Shown here in pieces: positions 24,964 through 36,542 of a DNA stretch of 59,754 nt. The DNA comes from Acidobacteriota bacterium (GTDB lineage Bacteria > Acidobacteriota > Vicinamibacteria > Vicinamibacterales > JAFNAJ01): assembly GCA_023384575.1 (NCBI GenBank), contig JAHDVP010000034.1:1-59754 (forward strand), read 5' to 3'. The notes under the pieces are model-generated. The model worked only from the letters and a program-made list of their open reading frames with translations. It ran no database searches and was not told where the DNA came from. Position numbers and translations under genes: made by a program. Position 1 is the stretch's first letter, and each line of letters begins with the position of its first letter.

Positions 24964-26262
24964 ATGGAACCCGTCCTCATTCCGCACGTCCACGAGCCCC
25001 ACGCGTTCACGCTCGAGACCTACCTCGCACACGGCGGCTACCGCGGCATGCGCGCGGCGCTGGCGCAGGCACCGGCCGACGTCATCGAGACGGTGAAGCT
25101 GTCGGGTCTGCGCGGCCGCGGCGGGGCCGGCTTCTCGACGGGCATGAAGTGGAGCTTCGTGCCGAAGGACGTCTCGAAGCCGAAGTACCTGTGCGTGAAC
25201 GCGGACGAGAGCGAGCCGGGCACGTTCAAGGACCACGTGCTCATGGAGCGCAACCCCCATCTGCTCTTCGAGGGGTGCGTCATCACGTGCCACGCCATCG
25301 GCGCGAAGGTCGCCTACATCTACATCCGCGGCGAGTTCTATCACGTGCAGCGCGTGCTCGAGGCGCAGATCGCCGAGGCCTACCGGGCCGGCTATCTGGG
25401 CAGGAACATCCTGGGCACCGGCGTCGACTGCGACGTCTACGTGCACCGGGGCGCCGGAGCCTACGAGGCGGGCGAGGAGAGCGCGCTGCTCGAGTCGCTC
25501 GAGGGCAAGCGCGCGCAGCCCCGGCTGCGTCCGCCGTTCCCCGCCGTCGTGGGCCTCTACGGCTGCCCGACGATCATCAACAACGTCGAGACCATCTGCA
25601 ACGTGCCGCTGATCTTCGAGCGGGGCGTCGACTGGTACAAGTCGCTCGGTCCCGACAAGAACACGGGCCCGAAACTGTACTGCATCAGCGGGCACGTCGA
25701 GAAGCCGGGCGTCTACGAGACGACGATGGACGTGACGCTCCGGCAGTTGATCTACGATTACGCGGGCGGCATCCCCGGGGGGAAGGCCCTCAAGGCCATC
25801 ATCCCGGGCGGATCGTCGACGCCGGTGCTGACGCCAGACAGCCTCGACGCCCAGGCGAGCTTCGATGGCCTGATGAAGGCCGGCTCGATGCTCGGGTCGG
25901 CGGCCATGATCGTGATGGACGAGACGACCGACATGGTCTGGGTGGCCGAGAACCTCACGCACTTCTACACGCACGAGTCGTGCGGCAAGTGCACGCCGTG
26001 CCGGGAGGGCAGCGACTGGATGCTGAAGATCCTGCGCAAGATTCTCAGGGGCGAAGGGGCGATGCGCGACCTCGACCTGCTGCTGAGCGTCGCCGACAAC
26101 ATCGGCGGCAAGACGCTCTGCCCGTTCGGCGACGCCGAGATCGCGCCCGTCGTCAGCACGATCCAGCACTTCCGCCATGAGTTCGAGCACTACATCCGCG
26201 AGGGGCGCAGCCTCGTGCCGACGCCCGACTGGCAGGCCCGCCAGCTCGTGGCGTCGCACTGA
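24964..26262 (+). CDS. nuoF: NADH-quinone oxidoreductase subunit F, FMN and [4Fe-4S]
   Basis: A 432-residue flavoprotein, the entry point for NADH electrons. SGLRGRGGAGFSTGMKW (residues ~47-63) and YLCVNADESEPGTFKD form the NADH/FMN site. Cluster N3 ligands are C340, C343 and C346 in SCGKCTPCREG, plus C386 in LCPFGDAE. Ten bp follow nuoE. Where nuoG is expected there are only 27 bp before nuoH, so no catalytic-arm NuoG is encoded here. Confidence 0.96.
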   Translation: MEPVLIPHVHEPHAFTLETYLAHGGYRGMRAALAQAPADVIETVKLSGLRGRGGAGFSTGMKWSFVPKDVSKPKYLCVNADESEPGTFKDHVLMERNPHLLFEGCVITCHAIGAKVAYIYIRGEFYHVQRVLEAQIAEAYRAGYLGRNILGTGVDCDVYVHRGAGAYEAGEESALLESLEGKRAQPRLRPPFPAVVGLYGCPTIINNVETICNVPLIFERGVDWYKSLGPDKNTGPKLYCISGHVEKPGVYETTMDVTLRQLIYDYAGGIPGGKALKAIIPGGSSTPVLTPDSLDAQASFDGLMKAGSMLGSAAMIVMDETTDMVWVAENLTHFYTHESCGKCTPCREGSDWMLKILRKILRGEGAMRDLDLLLSVADNIGGKTLCPFGDAEIAPVVSTIQHFRHEFEHYIREGRSLVPTPDWQARQLVASH

Positions 26263-26289
26263 GCCCGCTCTTCGCCCGGGTCATCGCCG

Positions 26290-27312
26290 ATGGACCTGAT
26301 ATTCGTCGCGCAGATCGTCGTCGTCCTCTTCACCTTCTTCATGGCGCTCAACTCGGCCGCCGTGAACGTGCTGCTCGAGCGCAAGGTGGCCGGCTGGCTG
26401 CAGGACCGGCTCGGTCCCTACCGGGTGGGCCCGTGGGGCACGCTGCAGCCGGTGGCCGACATCATCAAGCTGCTGATGAAGGAGGAGACGCGGCCCAAGG
26501 CGGCCGACGCGCTGCTCTTCGCGGCCGCGCCGATCCTCTCGGCCACCGCCGCCTTCGCCGCGTGGGCCGTCGTGCCGTGGGGGCCCGAGACGACGTTCTT
26601 CGGCCTGCTCGACGAGCCGATCAAGCTGCAGGCGTCCGACGTCGGCGTCGGCGTGCTCGTGCTCTTCGCCATCACCTCGATGGGCGTCTACGGCATCGTG
26701 CTCGCCGGCTGGAGCTCCAACAGCAAGTACTCGCTGCTCGGCGGCCTGCGATCGTCGGCGCAGATGATCAGCTACGAGCTGTCGTTCGGCATGGCGCTCG
26801 CGACGGTCATCCTCGTCTCGAGCTCGCTCTCGCTGCGCGAGATCGTCGACGCGCAGGCCGGGTACTGGTTCGGCGTGATCCCGAAGTGGTACGTCTTCAC
26901 GCAGCCGGTCGCCTTCGTCGTCTTCATGATCGCGGCCATCGCCGAGACGAACCGCGCGCCGTTCGACTTCCCCGAGGCCGAGCAGGAGCTCGTCGCCGGA
27001 TACCACACCGAGTACAGCAGTTTCAGCTTCGCCATGTTCTTCCTGGCCGAGTACATCGCCATCACGACGATGTCGGCCGTGGCGACGACGCTGTTCCTCG
27101 GCGGCTGGCACGGCCCGTTCCTGCCCGAGTGGCTCGGGTGGGTGTGGTGGCTCGTCAAGGTGGTCGCCCTGATCTTCTTCTACATCTGGATGCGGTGGAC
27201 GCTGCCGCGCTACCGCTACGACCAGCTGATGCACTTCGGCTGGAAATTCCTGCTGCCGATCGCGACCGTCAACCTGATCGTCACCGCGGCGGTCGTGCTC
27301 TCGCTGGGGTAG
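26290..27312 (+). CDS. nuoH: NADH-quinone oxidoreductase subunit H
   Basis: A 340-residue subunit with about eight helices that joins the peripheral arm to the membrane arm and shapes the quinone channel. Markers are LLERKVAGWLQDRLGPYRVGPWG, the loop AETNRAPFDFPEAEQELVAGYHTEYS (residues ~218-243, read as its shorter blocks) and the ending WMRWTLPRYRYDQLM. The NuoI gene that usually follows is missing: only 4 bp separate it from nuoJ. Confidence 0.96.
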   Translation: MDLIFVAQIVVVLFTFFMALNSAAVNVLLERKVAGWLQDRLGPYRVGPWGTLQPVADIIKLLMKEETRPKAADALLFAAAPILSATAAFAAWAVVPWGPETTFFGLLDEPIKLQASDVGVGVLVLFAITSMGVYGIVLAGWSSNSKYSLLGGLRSSAQMISYELSFGMALATVILVSSSLSLREIVDAQAGYWFGVIPKWYVFTQPVAFVVFMIAAIAETNRAPFDFPEAEQELVAGYHTEYSSFSFAMFFLAEYIAITTMSAVATTLFLGGWHGPFLPEWLGWVWWLVKVVALIFFYIWMRWTLPRYRYDQLMHFGWKFLLPIATVNLIVTAAVVLSLG

Positions 27313-27316
27313 GGAC

Positions 27317-27835
27317 GTGGACACCTTCTTGTTCTACCTGTTCGGGGCCCTCGCGGTGGGCGGGTCGCTCGTCGTCGTCGCCCAGCGCAACCCGATGTAC
27401 AGCGTGCTCGCGCTCATCGGGTCGTTCATCGGCCTCGCGGGGCTCTACGTCCTGCTCGACGCGCCGTTCACCGCGGTCACGCAGATCATCGTCTACGCCG
27501 GCGCGATTGTCGTCCTGTTCCTGTTCGTGGTGATGCTGCTCAACGCGCCCCGCGAGGAGGTGCCGGCGAGCGAAGGGCGATGGCCCATCCCGACCGGCGT
27601 GCGCCGCGTCGGGCTGATCTTCGGGGCCATCTTCCTGGCGCAGCTGCTGTGGATGGTCGGCCGGTTCGGGCGGACGCCGATCGGCGAGGACGCCGACGTC
27701 GTGGCGTACGTGTCGTCGGTGCGTAACATCGGGCTCGAGCTGTTCACCGCCCACGCGCTCGCCTTCGAGGTGACGTCGCTGCTCATCCTGGTGGCGATGG
27801 TGGGCGCCGTGGTGCTCGCGAAGCGGCGGTTGTGA
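27317..27835 (+). CDS. nuoJ: NADH-quinone oxidoreductase subunit J
   Basis: A 172-residue membrane subunit with about five helices. The family segment is FTAVTQIIVYAGAIVVLFLFVVMLLN (helix 3, residues ~54-78, with its pi-bulge region YAGAI). GTG start at 27317, close behind AGGGA at the nuoH stop. It overlaps nuoK by 4 bp. Confidence 0.93.
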   Translation: MDTFLFYLFGALAVGGSLVVVAQRNPMYSVLALIGSFIGLAGLYVLLDAPFTAVTQIIVYAGAIVVLFLFVVMLLNAPREEVPASEGRWPIPTGVRRVGLIFGAIFLAQLLWMVGRFGRTPIGEDADVVAYVSSVRNIGLELFTAHALAFEVTSLLILVAMVGAVVLAKRRL

Positions 27836-28133
27836 TCATGCCCACGCTCAATCACTTCATCGTGCTCTCGGTCGTCCTCTTCGTCATCGGGACGTCCGGC
27901 GTGTTCCTCCGGCGCAACGTGATCACGCTCCTGCTGTCGATCGAGATCATGCTCAACGCCGTGAACCTGATGTTCGTCGCGGCCGGCCGGCACTTCGGCC
28001 AGGTCGACGGGCAGATCATCGTCTTCTTCGTGATGACCGTCGCGGCGGCCGAGGCGGCCGTCGGGCTCGCCATCGTGATCGCGCTCTTCCGCCATCGCGA
28101 GACGCTCAGCCCCGACGCCTTCACCTCGCTCAA

Positions 28134-28140
<7 letters not shown>
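27832..28140 (+). CDS. nuoK: NADH-quinone oxidoreductase subunit K
   Basis: A 102-residue, three-helix subunit. The conserved Glu residues of the proton path are seen in LSIEIMLNAVNL (helix 2) and AAAEAAVGLAIV (helix 3). The GTG at 27832 overlaps nuoJ; the ATG at 27838 is possible. The stop overlaps the nuoL start. Confidence 0.94.
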
Positions 28141-30166
<2,026 letters not shown>

Positions 30167-30170
<4 letters not shown>

Positions 30171-31762
30171 CCGCCTTGCTGACGCTCACCATCTTCCTGC
30201 CGCTCGCCGGCGCCCTGCTGCTGCTCGTCGTCCCGAACCGCGACGGCGCGCGCGACGGGCTCGTCCGGCAACTGACGCTCGTCGTGTCGATTGCGGTGTT
30301 CGGGCTGACGCTGCTCCTCTGGCGCGGCTTCGACCCGGCCGGGCCCGAGTTCCAGTTCGTGGAGCGCCACGCCTGGATCCCGCTCTTCGGCATCGAGTAC
30401 TACATCGGCATCGACGGCATCAGCCTCCTGCTCATCGTCCTCACGGGCTTCCTGACGCCGGTCTCGCTGCTGTCGTCGTGGGGCTCGGTCAAGAAGAAGG
30501 TCAAGGAGTTCTCGATCTTCCTGCTGGTGCTCGAGGCGGCCATGATCGGCGTCTTCGCGGCGCTCGATCTCTTCCTCTTCTACATCTTCTGGGACGCCAT
30601 GCTCATCCCGATGTACTTCCTCATCGGGGTGTGGGGCTACGAGCGGCGCATCTACGCCGCGATCAAGTTCATCCTGTTCACGATGGCGGGCAGCGTGCTG
30701 ATGCTCGTCGCCATCATCGGCCTCGCCTGGCTGCACAAGAGCGCGACGGGCGCCTACAGCTTCGACCTGCTCCGCCTCTACGCGCTCGAGATCCCGACGT
30801 CGACGGGGCAGTGGTTCTTCCTGGCCTTCGCACTCGCGTTCGCCATCAAGGTGCCGCTCTTCCCGCTGCACACGTGGCTGCCCGACGCCCACGTCGAGGC
30901 GCCCACGGCCGGCTCGGTCATCCTGGCCGGCGTCCTGCTGAAGATGGGCACCTACGGGCTCGTGCGCTTCGCCTTCCCGCTCTTCCCCGAGGCGGCGCTG
31001 CAGTTCGCTCCGTGGATCGCAGTGCTCGCCGTCGTCGGCATCGTCTACGGCGCGCTCGTCGCCATGGTGCAGCCCGACATGAAGAAGCTCGTGGCCTACT
31101 CGAGCGTGAGCCACCTCGGCTTCGTCGTGCTCGGCATCACCGCCGTGAACATGCAGGGCATGCAGGGCGCCGTCTACCAGATGCTGGCGCACGGCATCAG
31201 CACCGGCGGGCTCTTCCTCATCGTCGGCATGCTGTCGGACCGGCGCCACACCCGGCTCATCGTGGAGTTCGGCGGCCTGAAGGGCGTGATGCCGCAGCTC
31301 ACGGCCGCCTTCATGGTGATCACGCTCGCCTCGATCGCGCTGCCGCTCACCAACGGCTTCGTGGGCGAGTTCCTGATTCTGCTCGGTACCTACCGGTGGG
31401 ACTGGCGCTTCGCCGCCGTGGCTGCGTCTGGCGTCATCCTCTCGGCGGTGTACATGCTCTGGATGTTCCAGCGGGTCAACTACGGCGAGGTGACCAACCA
31501 GAAGAACGCCAGCCTGCCCGACCTGAGCGTCCGCGAGTGGTGGACGATCGGGCCGGTGGCGGCCCTGGCCATCGTCATGGGCGTCTTCCCCAACGTCTTC
31601 CTCGCGCCCATGGCGCCCGCCGTCGACCGCATCGTGACGCGCGTGCAGAGCCACCAGGCCCACGTCGTCGCCGTCGAGCCGCCCGCCCCGGCGTCCCCGA
31701 CCGTCCTCGTTCCGCCGGCCGGCCAGGTGGCGACCGCGGCCTCCCTCGCGAGTGCACAGTAG
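30167..31762 (+). CDS. nuoM: NADH-quinone oxidoreductase subunit M
   Basis: A 531-residue antiporter-like subunit with about 14 helices. WDAMLIPMYFLIG, AFAIKVPLFPLHTWLPDAHVEAPTAGSVILAG and LVAYSSVSHLGFVVLG are the family blocks carrying the channel Glu, Lys and His residues. The ATG at 30167 overlaps the nuoL stop (ATGA), which decides it against a longer upstream frame. The last ~40 residues form an Ala/Pro/Val tail after the final helix. Confidence 0.96.
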
Positions 31763-31764
31763 CC

Positions 31765-33198
31765 ATGGACAACCTCCAAGCCATCATGCCGATGCTCATC
31801 GTCACGCTGTCGGGAGCGGCGACGATGCTGGCCGAGGCGTTCCGAAAACCAGGCGAGCGCATGCCGATCGGAGGCCTCGGCGCCATCGGGCTCGTCGGCG
31901 CCGCCATCGCCTCGTGGCTGCTGTGGAACCGCAACGCCGTCGGGTTCGGCGTGGTCGTCTCCGACAACTTCGCCCTGTTCGTGAACCTCGTGCTCGTCGT
32001 CGTGGGCCTGCTGACGATCATGTTCAGCTCCGAGGTCGTCGAGCGAGAGCAGCTGCCGCAGGGCGAGTACTACGCCATCACGCTCTTCGCCATCGCCGGC
32101 ATGATGCTGATGGCACAGGCCACCGACCTGCTCGTCGTCTTCCTGTCGCTCGAGGTGTTCTCGATAGCGGTGTACGTCCTGACCGGCATCCGGCGATCGA
32201 GCGTGGCCGGCACGGAAGGCGCCTTCAAGTACTTCCTGCTCGGCGCGTTCTCGAGCGCGTTCTTCCTGTACGGGATCGCCTTCACCTACACCGTCGTCGG
32301 CAGCACCAGGCTCGAGGCCATCGCCAGCGCCATCGCCGGCGAGACGATGACCGCCGGCCCGATGACCTACGTGGCCCTCGGCCTGCTCCTCGTCGGATTC
32401 GCCTTCAAGGTGTCGGCCGTGCCCTTCCACATGTGGGCCCCCGACGCGTACGAGGGCGCGCCGACCGTCGTGACGGGGTTCATGTCGACGGCGGTGAAAG
32501 CGGCCGCGTTCGCCGCGCTCGTGCGCGTGTTCCTCGCGACCTTCGAGCCGTTTCGGGCCGACTGGGCGCCCATCGTGTGGTTCGTCGCCGTCGCCACGAT
32601 GATCGTCGGCACCGTCGTCGGCGTCGTCCAGTCGAACGCCAAGCGCATGCTCGCCTACTCGAGCATCGCCCACGCCGGCTACCTGCTCGTCGGCGTCGTC
32701 GCCGCCAACGAGGTGGGCCGCGCCGCCATCCTGTTCTACCTGGCGACCTACGCGCTCACGAACGTCGCGGCCTTCGGCGTCGTCGCGCTCATCGCGACTC
32801 CCGAACGCCCGGGCGGTGACGTGCGCGACTTTCATGGCCTGTGGCACACGCGGCCGGCGCTCGCCGCGCTGATGACCGTCTTCCTGTTGTCGCTCGGGGG
32901 CTTCCCGCCGACAGCCGGCTTCATCGGCAAGTGGTACATCTTCAGCGCGGCCGTCCAGGAGGGCTACTACGGCCTCGCGATCATCGGCGTGCTGTCGAGC
33001 GTCGTCTCGGTCTTCTACTACCTGCGCATCGTCGTGATGATGTACATGGCCGACGGGAAGGCCGAGTTCGAGGCGCCACGACCGAGCCTGGTCGGGATGA
33101 CCGCGCTCGGCCTCGCCGCCGTGGGCATCTTCTACCTCGGCGTGCTGCCGTCACGGGTGATCGAGATCGCGGCGCAGTCGGTGCAGATGATCTTCTGA
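31765..33198 (+). CDS. nuoN: NADH-quinone oxidoreductase subunit N
   Basis: A 477-residue antiporter-like subunit, last gene of the operon. Markers are LSLEVFSIAVYVLTG (Glu), AFKVSAVPFHMWAPDAYEGAPT (Lys, residues ~213-234 in shorter blocks), RMLAYSSIAHAGY and the FIGKWYIF segment. ATG at 31765, two bp after the nuoM stop. An extended palindromic element follows the stop and may end transcription. Confidence 0.96.
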   Translation: MDNLQAIMPMLIVTLSGAATMLAEAFRKPGERMPIGGLGAIGLVGAAIASWLLWNRNAVGFGVVVSDNFALFVNLVLVVVGLLTIMFSSEVVEREQLPQGEYYAITLFAIAGMMLMAQATDLLVVFLSLEVFSIAVYVLTGIRRSSVAGTEGAFKYFLLGAFSSAFFLYGIAFTYTVVGSTRLEAIASAIAGETMTAGPMTYVALGLLLVGFAFKVSAVPFHMWAPDAYEGAPTVVTGFMSTAVKAAAFAALVRVFLATFEPFRADWAPIVWFVAVATMIVGTVVGVVQSNAKRMLAYSSIAHAGYLLVGVVAANEVGRAAILFYLATYALTNVAAFGVVALIATPERPGGDVRDFHGLWHTRPALAALMTVFLLSLGGFPPTAGFIGKWYIFSAAVQEGYYGLAIIGVLSSVVSVFYYLRIVVMMYMADGKAEFEAPRPSLVGMTALGLAAVGIFYLGVLPSRVIEIAAQSVQMIF

Positions 33199-33212
33199 CG
33201 GCGCGGAGCAGG

Positions 33213-33531
33213 CAGAGGCGCGGAGAGGCTCACCGCAAAGGCGCCAAGACGCCAAGACGCGCAGAGAAAGGCACGCCGCTCACGCAGGCACGCCGCCCGG
33301 CCTCGCCAGGAGGATCCGTGGGCACGGCCCGGCGGGTCCGGCCGCGAAGCGGCCGTGACGCGAGAGGGCCGGGCGGGCGCGCGAGTGAACCGGCCTGAGA
33401 GGGAACCCGCCGGTTCACTCGCGCGCCCGCCCGACCCTCTCGCTGCGCGGCGTTGCCGCGCCCGCCGGGCCTCGGCCTGTGCTCGTCTCAGCGTCTCCGC
33501 GTCTCTGCGGTAATCTCCTCCGCGTCTTCGC
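33213..33531. repeat. Nested inverted-repeat element between nuoN and selA
   Basis: Three layers are visible. The outer arms (about 33213-33270 and 33480-33531) are degenerate CGC(A/C)AAGACGC-type repeats in opposite orientation, sharing CGCGGAG and ACCGCA words. Inside, GGCCCGGCGGG (33326-33336) pairs with CCCGCCGGGCC (33462-33472), and each side holds its own hairpin (CGGCCGC-GAA-GCGGCCG at 33339-33355; CGCGGC-GTT-GCCGCG at 33446-33460). The core is a 34 bp stem, 33361-33394 with 33409-33442, matched at 33 of 34 positions, around a 14 nt loop. It has no T-run. It sits between convergent genes, so it may stop transcription from both sides, but its size fits a mobile or structural element. 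Confidence 0.85.
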
Positions 33532-34945
33532 TTCCTCCCCGCCTCCCGGCGCGTAGTGCCTCGGTCAGCACCCTGGTGAGAAGATCGTCCTGCGAGGGAA
33601 GGACCGTGCGCAGGTCGAGCACCACGCGTCCCGCTTCGATGCGGGCGACGACGGGCGGGTCGAGGGCCCTCAGGCGTGCTTCGAGCGCATCCGGGCCGCA
33701 GCCGTCAACCTCGATCGCCACGAGAACGGTCGGCATCGTCGCGCCAGGTGCGCTCCCGCCGCCCACCGCCGACGCCCCAGGCAGCACCGTCGCCTCGACC
33801 CCGGCGACGCCGTTGAGGCGCTCGGCGAGACACCGGCTGCGATGGTCCACGCTCGCCGCCGTGGCCGACAGCATCGCCGCCACCGGCACCGTCGTGCGTG
33901 CGCGGCCGGCCGCGTACTCCAGCAGCGTCGCCTCAAGTGCGGCGTACGTCAGCTTGTCGACGCGGAAGGCACGCATCAGCGGGTGGTGGCGTATCGTCGC
34001 CATCAGGTCGTCACGCCCGACGATGAGCCCCGACTGGGGCCCGCCGAGCAACTTGTCGCCGCTGAAGCAGACGAGATCGAGGCCGGAGGCGAGCGTCTCC
34101 TGCACGGTGGTCTCGATCGGGCCGGCAGCGTCGCCGGTAATGGCGGGCCCGAGCAGGTTGCCACTGCCGAGATCCTCGGCGACCGTCACGCCGAACCGCC
34201 GGCCGAGCGCGGCGAGATCGGCGGCCGCCGGCCGCTCCGTGAAACCCTCGATGCGGAAGTTCGACGGGTGGACCCGGAGGATCAGGGCGGTGCGGTCGCC
34301 AATGGCGGCCGCGTAGTCGGCCAGCCTCGTCCGGTTGGTCGTGCCGACCTCGCGCAGTACCGCGCCGGACTGCGCCATGATCTCCGGCACGCGGAACCCG
34401 CCGCCGATCTCGACGAGTTCGCCCCTCGAGATGAGGACCTCGCGTCCGCGCGCGAGGGCGGCCAGCAGGAGCAGCGTTGCCGCGGCGTTGTTGTTCACGA
34501 CCACGGCTGCCGCGGCTCCGGTGAGGCGGCGGATGAGGGCTTCGGCGTGCACGTCGCGCCGGCCGCGTCCTCCGGCCTCCAGGTCGTACTCCAGGTTCGA
34601 GTAGCCACGGCCGATCTCGGCCACGCGCGCGAGCGCCGCCTCGGCGAGCGGGGCGCGTCCGAGGTTGGTGTGGACGATGACGCCCGTCGCGTTGATCACC
34701 GGCCGAAGGCTCGGACGGAGCGCGGCCGCGAGACGGCGCGTCGCAGCAGCCAGAATCGCCGCGCCGACCGCGTCGGCGGTGGCGGGGGGCGCCTCCCCGC
34801 GGCGTGCGGCCTCGCGAACGGCCGCGGCTTCGTCGCGCAGGGCGTCGACGAGCGCCGCCCGTCCGTACCGCGCCTCGAGCGGCGCGGCGTCCGGGTGCTG
34901 CCTCAGGTGTTCGATCGAAGGGATCAGTCGCGGCGACGTAGCCAT
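33488..34945 (-). CDS. selA: L-seryl-tRNA(Sec) selenium transferase
   Basis: A 485-residue PLP enzyme that converts seryl-tRNA(Sec) to selenocysteyl-tRNA(Sec) using selenophosphate. VINATGVIVHTNLGRAPL near residue 83, the VVNNNAAATLLLL segment and the PLP-Lys in FSGDKLLGGPQ near residue 294 are clear. Length is near the usual 460-470 with a slightly long tail. The last ~13 residues (EDAEEITAETRRR) are read from the neighbouring repeat element, so the 3' end was probably overwritten. Usually selB is next to selA; here the gene stands alone. It implies that the genome makes selenoproteins, but I saw none in this window. Confidence 0.93.
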   Translation of the reverse strand: MATSPRLIPSIEHLRQHPDAAPLEARYGRAALVDALRDEAAAVREAARRGEAPPATADAVGAAILAAATRRLAAALRPSLRPVINATGVIVHTNLGRAPLAEAALARVAEIGRGYSNLEYDLEAGGRGRRDVHAEALIRRLTGAAAAVVVNNNAAATLLLLAALARGREVLISRGELVEIGGGFRVPEIMAQSGAVLREVGTTNRTRLADYAAAIGDRTALILRVHPSNFRIEGFTERPAAADLAALGRRFGVTVAEDLGSGNLLGPAITGDAAGPIETTVQETLASGLDLVCFSGDKLLGGPQSGLIVGRDDLMATIRHHPLMRAFRVDKLTYAALEATLLEYAAGRARTTVPVAAMLSATAASVDHRSRCLAERLNGVAGVEATVLPGASAVGGGSAPGATMPTVLVAIEVDGCGPDALEARLRALDPPVVARIEAGRVVLDLRTVLPSQDDLLTRVLTEALRAGRRGGSEDAEEITAETRRR

Positions 34946-35106
34946 GCGAGGCGCTGACGAACCTGCATTCGAATGACGAAAGCGTGCGCGAGGCCTTCGA
35001 TTCGGCTCGCGATCGTGGCGAGTTCACGCGATGGACAGCGGCACGGCCGTTGGCACCGTGGTTGCGGGTGCATGGGCAGCAGGATACCATCGTAGCCGCG
35101 TGCCTC

Positions 35107-35122
35107 ACGTTCCCCGGAACGT
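35107..35122. promoter_or_regulatory. Dyad ACGTTCC-CC-GGAACGT
   Basis: A perfect 7 bp dyad around CC, ending 17 bp before the ATG at 35140. It lies in the divergent gap between selA and a conserved hypothetical gene. The size and symmetry fit an operator, though no regulator can be named. Confidence 0.45.
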
Positions 35123-35139
35123 TTGCGAGTGTGCCAGCG

Positions 35140-35583
35140 ATGACCCTTCAGGATCCTTCCACGTCCCCAGACAGCGTTGACGTGCCCGCTCATCGGCCGA
35201 GAGAGCGGTTCTGGCCGTACGTCGAGTTGGCCGAGGCGCCGACCGCCGAGGAGCTCGCCGCGCTCGATCCCGATCTGCACGACGCGCTCTACGGGCCGGC
35301 CGACCGGCCGTTCTCGTACACGATCGTCTTTCCCCGTTTCGACGGGCCCGATTACACGCAGGCGCTCGACGTGGCCCGTGCGTCGGCCGAGTGCCGCGAG
35401 GTGGGCGAGGGGGCGGCGTTTCGCGTCCGTGCGAGGTTCTATCCAGCCGACGCCGCGCGGATGCGCGACCTCTTCGCGCTCGTCGGCGGCCAGCCCGGCT
35501 GCGAGGTCCTCGTCGACGATCGTCCCGTGCCGTTTGCGCGCGAGTTGTGGCTGCCCCTGGCGTGGTTCCTCCTGCCCCGGTAG
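35140..35583 (+). CDS. Conserved hypothetical protein, 147 residues
   Basis: I do not recognise this family. The product is soluble and acidic, with an N-terminal low-complexity stretch of about 20 residues, then ERFWPYVELAEAPTAEELAALDPDL, a TIVFPRFDGPDY strand and a C-terminal Trp/Leu-rich end (ELWLPLAWFLLP). No signal peptide or membrane helix is seen. The frame is open further upstream to 34984 but that part has no coding look; GTG at 35131 is another start. It ends 4 bp before the next gene, with which it should form an operon. Confidence 0.65.
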   Translation: MTLQDPSTSPDSVDVPAHRPRERFWPYVELAEAPTAEELAALDPDLHDALYGPADRPFSYTIVFPRFDGPDYTQALDVARASAECREVGEGAAFRVRARFYPADAARMRDLFALVGGQPGCEVLVDDRPVPFARELWLPLAWFLLPR

Positions 35584-35587
35584 GTGG

Positions 35588-36244
35588 ATGGTGACCGAGC
35601 CGTTCGACATCGAACGCGACCTGCAGGCGCTCGCGGCCGATTTGCGCCGGCTCGAGGGGGAGTACACGATGTTCTTCGCGGGGCGGCTCCCCCGACCGCC
35701 CTGGGAGACGCGCGCCCGCGTCGAGGCGGTGTTCAAGCGCTGGGACCGCGGCCACATCGAGCAGGCGGGGCAGCGTTTCCGCCTGTCGACGCTCCAGGCA
35801 CGGTACGCCGCGTTCACCGACCTCTGGGACCGCGGCGTACGAGCGAAAGAGGAGGGGCGGCCCGGTCCGTTCGCCTCCGGCTCGCCTGCGCGTCCGGCGC
35901 CTCGGGACGAGCGGCCGCCCGAGCGCATCGTGCACGTCGCCGCGTTCCGCGATCCGGTCCGGGAGGCCGAGAAGCTCGAATCGCTCTACACCGCCGTGAT
36001 GGACGCGAGGCGTCAGGCGGGCGAGGCGGTCGTGCCGTTCCATCGGTTCGCCCAGCTCGTCAAGGACCAGGTGAAGACGCTCCAGGCCGAGGGATCGTCC
36101 GAAGTGGCGCTGCGCGTGACGTTGCGGGAGGGGAAGGTGAACCTGACCGCGAGAGCTTTGCGAGGGGTGCCGGCCGGGCCGGAGGGGAGCAGGGAAGGAG
36201 GCGAGGCCGACCGACCTCGCCCCCGGGACGGTGACGCCGGTTAG
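35588..36244 (+). CDS. MXAN_5187 C-terminal-domain-like protein
   Basis: A 218-residue soluble protein. The N-terminal ~75 residues, with [29 protein letters not shown] (in pieces: [20 protein letters not shown]) and [20 protein letters not shown], resemble the helical C-terminal domain described in Myxococcus protein MXAN_5187 and relatives. The second half is helical with [15 protein letters not shown] and a short beta piece [18 protein letters not shown], then a charged tail. The role is unknown. The ATG at 35588 follows the stop of the upstream small gene by 4 bp. Its end overlaps the cspA stop region on the other strand by 4 bp. Confidence 0.6.
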   Translation: MVTEPFDIERDLQALAADLRRLEGEYTMFFAGRLPRPPWETRARVEAVFKRWDRGHIEQAGQRFRLSTLQARYAAFTDLWDRGVRAKEEGRPGPFASGSPARPAPRDERPPERIVHVAAFRDPVREAEKLESLYTAVMDARRQAGEAVVPFHRFAQLVKDQVKTLQAEGSSEVALRVTLREGKVNLTARALRGVPAGPEGSREGGEADRPRPRDGDAG

Positions 36245-36450
36245 TTTGCCTTCGTCACGTTGCCGGCCTGCGGACCTTTCGGGCCGTCAACGATCTCGAA
36301 CTCGACTGCCTGGCCTTCCTCGAGCGTCCGGAATCCGGCGCCTTGAATGGCGGAGAAGTGGACGAACACGTCACTTCCGCCCTCCCGCTCGATGAACCCA
36401 TACCCCTTGGCGTTGTTGAACCACTTGACCTTGCCTGTGATGCGCGTCAT
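36241..36450 (-). CDS. cspA: Cold-shock domain protein
   Basis: A 69-residue single cold-shock domain, an RNA/ssDNA-binding OB fold that melts RNA structure. RNP1 is KGYGFIE (residues 15-21) and RNP2 is VFVHFSAI (28-35). The full length matches CspA. A strong promoter at 36606-36634 gives a leader of about 150 nt with an early intrinsic terminator, which suggests post-initiation control. GGAAG lies upstream of the start within GCAGGAAGAGTACG. Confidence 0.95.
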   Translation of the reverse strand: MTRITGKVKWFNNAKGYGFIEREGGSDVFVHFSAIQGAGFRTLEEGQAVEFEIVDGPKGPQAGNVTKAN

Positions 36451-36542
36451 CGTACTCTTCCTGCCTTGCTAGTCGCGGCGCGCTGCCGCGTGACACCCTG
36501 GCCTCCGGTGGCACCCGTTCCGGGTCGTCCGACCGGGGACAC

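Noticed and set aside
24351-26262. nuoE-nuoF as a NAD-reducing hydrogenase or formate dehydrogenase module
   Set aside because: They are embedded between nuoD and nuoH in a complex I operon, so complex I membership is more likely.
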